DNA from: Brachionus rotundiformis
Taxonomy: Eukaryota; Rotifera; Eurotatoria; Ploima; Brachionidae
DNA length: 64,000 bases
Assembly: GCA_016802295.1 (NCBI GenBank)
Contig: JAESIW010000137.1
Coordinates: 3,974,084 to 4,038,083 of the forward strand
Direction: 5' to 3'
The notes beneath the pieces are model-generated. The model saw only the letters and a list, made by a program, of their open reading frames with translations, was not told the DNA's origin and ran no database searches. This document shows positions 59,247-64,000 of the stretch, one piece after another. Positions within the stretch are counted from its first letter, which is position 1. Each line of letters starts with the position of its first letter. The position numbers and the translations under genes are program-made.

Positions 59247-59594
59247 ATGCCGGAAAATCAAAACAATAATGAAAATAGCCCGATGTCGGCAGGCGAAGCC
59301 GACGCGCGGTCAATCTACGTCGGCAACGTAGACTACTCGGCCACAGCACAAGAGCTCGAGGCGCACTTCCACGGCTGCGGCTCCATAAACAGGGTCACTA
59401 TCATCTGCGACAAGTTTAGCGGGCATCCGAAGGGCTTTGCCTACGTAGAGTTCGGCGACAAGGACTCAGTCCAGACCGCCGTGGCCCTGGACAACTCGCT
59501 CTTCAAAGGCCGCCATATCAAGGTCGTCAGCAAGCGGACCAACCGACCTGGCATCAGCAGCACCGACAGGGGCCGAGGGCACGGCGCAAAATAA
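59247..59594 (+). CDS. PABPN1-type RRM protein, short and intronless
   Basis: A 115-codon ORF whose residues about 18-113 match the RRM of nuclear poly(A)-binding protein PABPN1 very closely: EADARSIYVGNVDYSATAQE-like start (here GEADARSIYVGNVDYSATAQ), LEAHFHGCGSINRVTIICDK, FSGHPKGFAYVEFGDKDSVQ, GRHIKVVSKRTNRPGISSTD. RNP2 (IYVGNV) and RNP1 (KGFAYVEF) are intact. PABPN1 binds new poly(A) tails and controls their length in the nucleus. The usual acidic/coiled-coil N-terminus and Arg-rich C-terminus are absent; the ORF ends GRGHGAK. It has no intron and is strikingly GC-rich (36 G/C in 59341-59400) in an AT-rich setting. It could be an expressed retrocopy, a short PABP2-like germline form, or a recently acquired sequence. 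Confidence 0.8.
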   Translation: MPENQNNNENSPMSAGEADARSIYVGNVDYSATAQELEAHFHGCGSINRVTIICDKFSGHPKGFAYVEFGDKDSVQTAVALDNSLFKGRHIKVVSKRTNRPGISSTDRGRGHGAK

Positions 59595-60291
59595 GTGTAT
59601 ATAGATTTTTTAATTGAAATTATTTTTAAATTTTGATTGTAAAAATTATTTAATAAATTTTAAATTTTTGATAAAAAACTAAACCAAAGTTCATTAAGAA
59701 TCATTTTTATTTTTTTTAATTAAAACAATTAATTTAATTTTAGTTTTAGTGAATTGTTTCACAATAAATTAACTCAGTATGAAATCTTTTTAACAGAATT
59801 AGCTATCAATTGTTTTAAATATACATTCAAAATTCATTAATTTAAATTTGAATTTTCTTCCTTGCAGATATCAAACCCGCACTTATCAAATATCTAATTA
59901 CTTTAATGTTAAAACCAAATATCAGAAAATAAATGTAATATTCATTTATTTTTGTTAATGGTTTTTGAACAAACATTTCCTAGGAGAATTATTTTATATT
60001 TGAAAATGAGTACATGGAGTTTATTAAGATTTTCAACAAAAAAAAGTGTAGCATTAAAGCTTTTTTTAATTAAATATAAAAAATAAAAGTTTTAATGAAA
60101 AAAAAATTGAGGAAATATTTTGATTAAAAAAAATAATTCAAAATTAAGCAAAATATTTGTTTTATTTGTTAAATTAAAAAAGAAAAAAAGAAATTTTATA
60201 TTTAAAAATCAAGGAAAAGAACAAAAGAAATTAATTTTGATAAAATATTAAAAAAGTATAAAAATTCATTATTTGTAAAAAAAATTTAATA
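59595..60291. other. Right copy of the duplicated 5' segment
   Basis: Resembles 56870-57430, the region between CHAF1B and the lectin pseudogene. It would include the promoter and 5' untranslated region of the intact lectin gene that follows. No coding sequence. Confidence 0.7.
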
Positions 60292-61258
60292 ATGAACACG
60301 ATTAAAAATTTTATACTGGTGTTTATTTTGATTGGAAAAAGCTATGAACTCAATAGTACTGTCTCATTTAGTTTGATTAAAGGAAAAGATGTCCCTTTTG
60401 GCAACTTCAGTTTGGCACCAAATACAACACTTTTGTCTAAAACAAACAAATACTTTTGTTTCAGCGAATGCATGAGGAATGAATTCTGTTCATTTGTAGT
60501 CTACAAAAATAACATCTGTAGTCTACATACTGAATTTGCCCTTAGTCGATTGATCAATCAGATTAATTCAAATGTTGTTTTCGAAAAGAAATTTATTATG
60601 GAGTAAATTTTTAAAAAATATTTCTTCATTTTATTTATTTGTATTATCTAAAAAAAAAAGTCATTGCATTAGTTCACCTTGTAAAAATGGTGCTACTTGT
60701 GTGAACAGATTACATGACTATCTTTGTCTATGTGGAAATGGATATTTTGGTTCAAAGTATTTTTAATTTTTTAGTTTAACAATGTCAGCAAATTATTTTG
60801 GAATTTTAAGCTGTGAGAAAATAATAAGTGATTATAACTGTACAAGTGGTCATTACAGATTGAACGAAAATGGATCTTGTACACCATGCATGAGTGGCTT
60901 TACAACCTATAACAATTATCCATTCAATTGCCATAAAAAGGACGGAAACAGAAACTTCAATTTGGCAAAATCCTTTTGTGAAAGCTTGAATTCATATTTG
61001 TGGAGACCAAAGACATTGACTGAACGACATATTTTCAAGCTAGACTGGCCTTGGATTGATTCAAAAATAAGCTATGTAGGTGAACCATTTGTTTGTCCTG
61101 ATGGATCCAAAGTTTATGGATTCAGAAGTGGTGAACCAAATAATGCGGGCGGAACAGATTATTTATTGAATGAAAATGCCTTAATGGCACATGATTTAGA
61201 AATTGGAGATTTTAATGATACATCAGAATTTTTAACAATTTGTCAACAATTAGCCTAG
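60292..61258 (+). CDS. Secreted PAN-like/EGF/C-type lectin protein
   Basis: Three exons, 60292-60602, 60661-60756, 60811-61258, phase-consistent, 284 residues. A signal peptide (MNTIKNFILVFILIGKSYEL) leads to an N-terminal domain with a PAN/apple-like cysteine pattern (KYFCFSECMRNEFCSFVVYK, NICSLH). Exon 2 encodes one EGF repeat (CISSPCKNGATCVNRLHDYL, CLCGNGYFGSNC). Then comes a short Cys-rich link (CTSGHYRLNENGSCTPCMSG) and a C-type-lectin-like domain: AKSFCESLNSYLW, KLDWPWIDSKISYVGEPFV, FRSGEPNNAGG, DFNDT, LTICQ. The EPN triplet is the mannose-type sugar-binding motif, and FND stands where WND is usual. It is probably an extracellular carbohydrate-binding protein in adhesion or defence. Each exon is a domain unit, which suits exon shuffling. 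Confidence 0.85.
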
Positions 61259-63300
61259 TTAAATTTTTTATTTAAGCATATATCTTTGTGTTGTAAATAA
61301 ATACATTATATTAATGTATACTTTATAAAAAGATGAACTTACTAGATAAAATGTATTAAATGTACTATATAGAAAAATCATTTACTAGATAATGAATTTA
61401 AGACCATGATAAAATTATTAACATAGATAAAAAAAAATAAAAATGCTAGATAATCATATTAAATAACTAGATATAATTAACACTACATATTAATTGAATA
61501 GCTACTCAATATTTTATTTGATTAATTAATTAATTTCTGTATCCTTTACAAAATACTAACTGTGGGCTACCACAATGAAGAGTGAATCAATTTAAATAAG
61601 ACTTGCTTTGAATTGAAGCAGAATGATAGCTTTATAAAAAAAGGTTAAAAGAAAAACTATTTATTAATAAAATTTAAAATAAAGAAATATGTCTTTAATT
61701 TTTTTTTTTAATCATAAGATATGTAATTTTATTTTTTCTTTAAACTCGATATAAGATTTTACTATAAATATTAGCTGAATGAATATAACTCTTTGCTAAT
61801 TAATGTTTAAATCCACTTCAAAATTTCTTTGCTTTACTTTATTTAACTAATTACTAAAACAAATCAATACCAATTGTCCAGAAAACACAACCCGGTAGAC
61901 CAAAAGTTATGGCAAATAGCTTGAAAAGCAGCCCGGTGAAGATGTCAGTGATTCTAGCGATCAAGATACTCATGAATACTTTCTTGCAGGACCGGTAAAA
62001 AAGAAAACACATAAACTAATAAACAATATAACAGAAAACATTTATAAAAACGAAGAATAAGAAGAAATAAACCGCATTGATTTTAGAATTCTTGCTGGTG
62101 TAGAAACAACCACAACCCGAAAATGGTCGTGGTAGACCAAAAAAAAGTGCTGCTTCAAATAATAATCAAATTGATGCTGAAAATGCAGATGAGTTGCGCA
62201 ATAAAACAAGAAAAATATCAATAATCATTTATTTTATATAGCATTTTTTACTTTCTTGTCTATCAAATAATTTCTATGTCTAAGTAAGAAATATTTTTAA
62301 ACAGTGTTTTGTCTTTTTATCTATCAGTTTATAAAAAAATATCATTTGATTTCATCTTTTTTATATATTAGAATTAAACCCATGCCTTAATAAATAGCAT
62401 TTGAATTTATTTTCGAATAGTTAAATTAATTTTCAAATATTTGAATTTAAATAACAATTTAAATTTCATTTAATTCAATATTTGAATTTCAAAAAGAAAA
62501 TATTTTTTTTTGGAACAGTGTGAAAGTATTAAAATGATTCATTATTTTTCCAAGGACTAATAGATATTTAAATATTTACATTAACATCGTTAATTAAATA
62601 TAATTTTAAAATTCGTATTTTAAATCGAATTATTAATAGAATAACTTTTATTTAAACTTGAATTCAAATTCTCAATTTGATTTACAACACTAGTATCTTG
62701 TTTGGAAAAATTTATGAATTTATGGTCTCTCCAGTAATGTTATCATTTGAAATTATAAAATTTTATAAAATATTGATCAATCGATTGTTTTATCAAGGTT
62801 ATTACAAATTTTTTTATCAAAATAATAATAATATATATATATATGCTACAGCAAGACTAGCTGGCGGAGGTGACTCACTAGGAGGCCACCTATGGTAGCT
62901 CCTTGCACATAACACATGGAAAAATACTGAAATAAAGAAATCCTGTTAAAATTTTTAGGTCAAAATAATAGTTAAGATTCTCGATAGAAAAAGCTGTAAG
63001 AGAAAAATTTTATAAAAATATTTTTAAATTTTTATTTATTCAAACCTGAAAAAAAAAGAAAATAAAAATATAATTAATTTATCTAAGAATGACTGCTAAA
63101 AATGAAAAAACTGAATCAAAATAATTTCTCATTAAAATCTTAGACTATGGCCTTGTTTATCTGCCAACAACTTTTGCTAATTCTGGCTGCCAAATGGCCA
63201 AACAATGGCTCCATATGTAAAAAAATGGTCTGAAAAAGCAATTAAATCTGGAATATAATGTATGCAAATTGGTAAAATGGGTTGATCAATTAATGTTATC
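61259..63300. other. AT-rich region with an AT-hook remnant and a LINE 3' tail
   Basis: Around 61880-62215 broken plus-strand frames encode PGRPKVMANSLKSSP and, later, RGRPKKSAASNNNQ, both with AT-hook cores; this may be a decayed transposon or chromatin-protein gene. At 62820-62900 an AATAATAATATATAT tract is followed by GCTACAGCAAGACTAGCT, shared with 40572-40590, marking a LINE 3' end. The rest is featureless. Confidence 0.45.
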
Positions 63301-63490
63301 AAATACCTAGGAGATCCTGAATTCAATAGAGCTGTTTCATTTAATTTGACAGACTCAAAGTATTTTTCTTGTTCAAACTTCAGTTATGTTCCTCTTCCAC
63401 AACTCTTCCTTCAAGTACAAGTAAGAACTTTTGCTTCAGTAAATACATAAAGAATGATATTTGTTCATTTTTTGGAGGTAATTTGTTTAT
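63300..63490 (+). pseudogene. Decayed exon-1 copy of the lectin gene
   Basis: Recognisable remains of exon 1: GAGCTGTTTCATTTAATTTG, then TTGCTTCAGTAAATACATAA aligned to TTGTTTCAGCGAATGCATGA, and GATATTTGTTCATTTTTTGG. Frameshifted and with stops. Confidence 0.55.
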
Positions 63491-63828
63491 GAGTTGAATT
63501 TTGTTTTTTAATCGATCCAAAAACAGGGACACTGTCTGTTAATTAGGCTTTAGACTAGGAAAAACATTCAATTCTTTTTAACTAACTAATTATTATTAAT
63601 TGTTTTTTAAATTCGCTATGTTTTCTAGATTAATAAATTGGGCCTATTTTAACTTGATCATTTCTAAATTCTTAAATGAAAATATTATAGCCAAAAAGTC
63701 TAGCAAAAAAGTTTATATTTCACTATTAATTAATTTAAATGATTGATAAATATAGATAAAAATAAAGATTGAAAAGCTATTATTTCAATAAAGTTTCCAA
63801 AATGAAAGTGTTTATTCTTTGGTTTCTT

Positions 63829-63976
63829 TTGTTTCAGCGAATGCATGAGGAATGAATTTTGTTCATTTGTAGTCTACAAAAATAACATTTGTAGCCTACA
63901 CACTGAATATGCCCTCAAAACATTGAAAAATCAGAATAATCTAAATGTTGTTTTCGAAAAGAAATTTATTATAGAG
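63829..63976 (+). pseudogene. Third copy of lectin-gene exon 1, at window edge
   Basis: Starts at TTGTTTCAGCGAATGCATGA and runs, almost identical to the intact exon 1 (60456-60602), through FCSFVVYKNNICSLHTEYAL to a GAGTAAAT donor-like end. The signal-peptide part is missing directly upstream. The reading frame is open, so this may belong to a further gene whose first exon lies elsewhere or was lost, and whose later exons lie beyond the window. Treated as a partial copy. Confidence 0.6.
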
Positions 63977-64000
63977 TAAATATTATTTTTTAATTTTTAA

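Noticed and set aside
1..64000. tRNA, rRNA, riboswitch or prokaryotic operon signals
   Set aside because: I scanned for tRNA B-box-like GGTTCRANYCC, rRNA-like blocks and Shine-Dalgarno-spaced gene strings and saw none that held up; the spliced animal genes rule out a bacterial source.

Overview
This is eukaryotic, very AT-rich DNA (roughly three quarters A+T by eye) carrying animal-type genes. Introns are mostly about 45-60 nt with GT..AG ends, intergenic stretches are long and AT-rich, and decayed non-LTR retrotransposons are scattered throughout. The gene set (TRAF, NPC2, TPPP, RALGAPA, FBXO25/32, TMEM64, ferroportin, CHAF1B, NRF-6-type acyltransferases, an EGF/C-type-lectin protein) marks an invertebrate metazoan. 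Base composition, intron size and NRF-6-like genes suit a monogonont rotifer such as Brachionus, but that is inference; another AT-rich invertebrate is possible. I rebuilt most gene models exon by exon; in the models called complete, all intron phases agree.

Layout. 1-77: tail of a gene entering from the left. 1898-3531 (-): complete TRAF adaptor. 5678-6515 (-): an unrecognised four-exon secreted/single-pass membrane protein, mostly too fragmented to show as long ORFs. 7245-7903: two MITE-like elements, one with perfect 16-bp inverted repeats and TTAA target sites (piggyBac type). 9179-9829 (+): TPPP/p25-alpha. 12451-13061 (-): NPC2. 13500-15770: Tc1-type transposon remnant, then LINE fragments. 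16035-19436 (+) and 20274-22760 (-): two NRF-6-like membrane acyltransferases, tail to tail. 25466-39188 (-): complete nine-exon RALGAPA, about 13.7 kb, with LINE debris in two introns. 40200-42080: decayed LINE and other repeats.

43645-45052 (+): FBXO25/FBXO32-type F-box protein. 46880-47704 (-): TMEM64-like VTT protein. 48400-52500: repeat-rich island with a DIRS-like retroelement (gag-like ORF and a YLDD reverse-transcriptase piece) enclosing an antisense, intron-containing ORF of unknown nature. 52616-55344 (-): ferroportin. 55468-56859 (-): CHAF1B. 56860-64000: a duplicated locus with one deletion-derived pseudogene, one intact PAN-like/EGF/C-type-lectin gene and a further copy running off the right edge; a GC-rich, intronless PABPN1-type RRM ORF sits at the duplication breakpoint.

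The genes are unrelated single loci, as expected in an animal genome; there is no operon and no shared pathway. I found no CRISPR array, tRNA, rRNA or prokaryotic system. The two N gaps (18671-19126 and 31778-31988) are each flanked by near-identical repeated sequence and look like assembly-made or haplotypic duplications. The most unusual items are the antisense ORF inside the retroelement island, the PABPN1-like GC outlier, the new 177-residue membrane protein gene, and a 7-nt microexon in one NRF-6-like paralogue.
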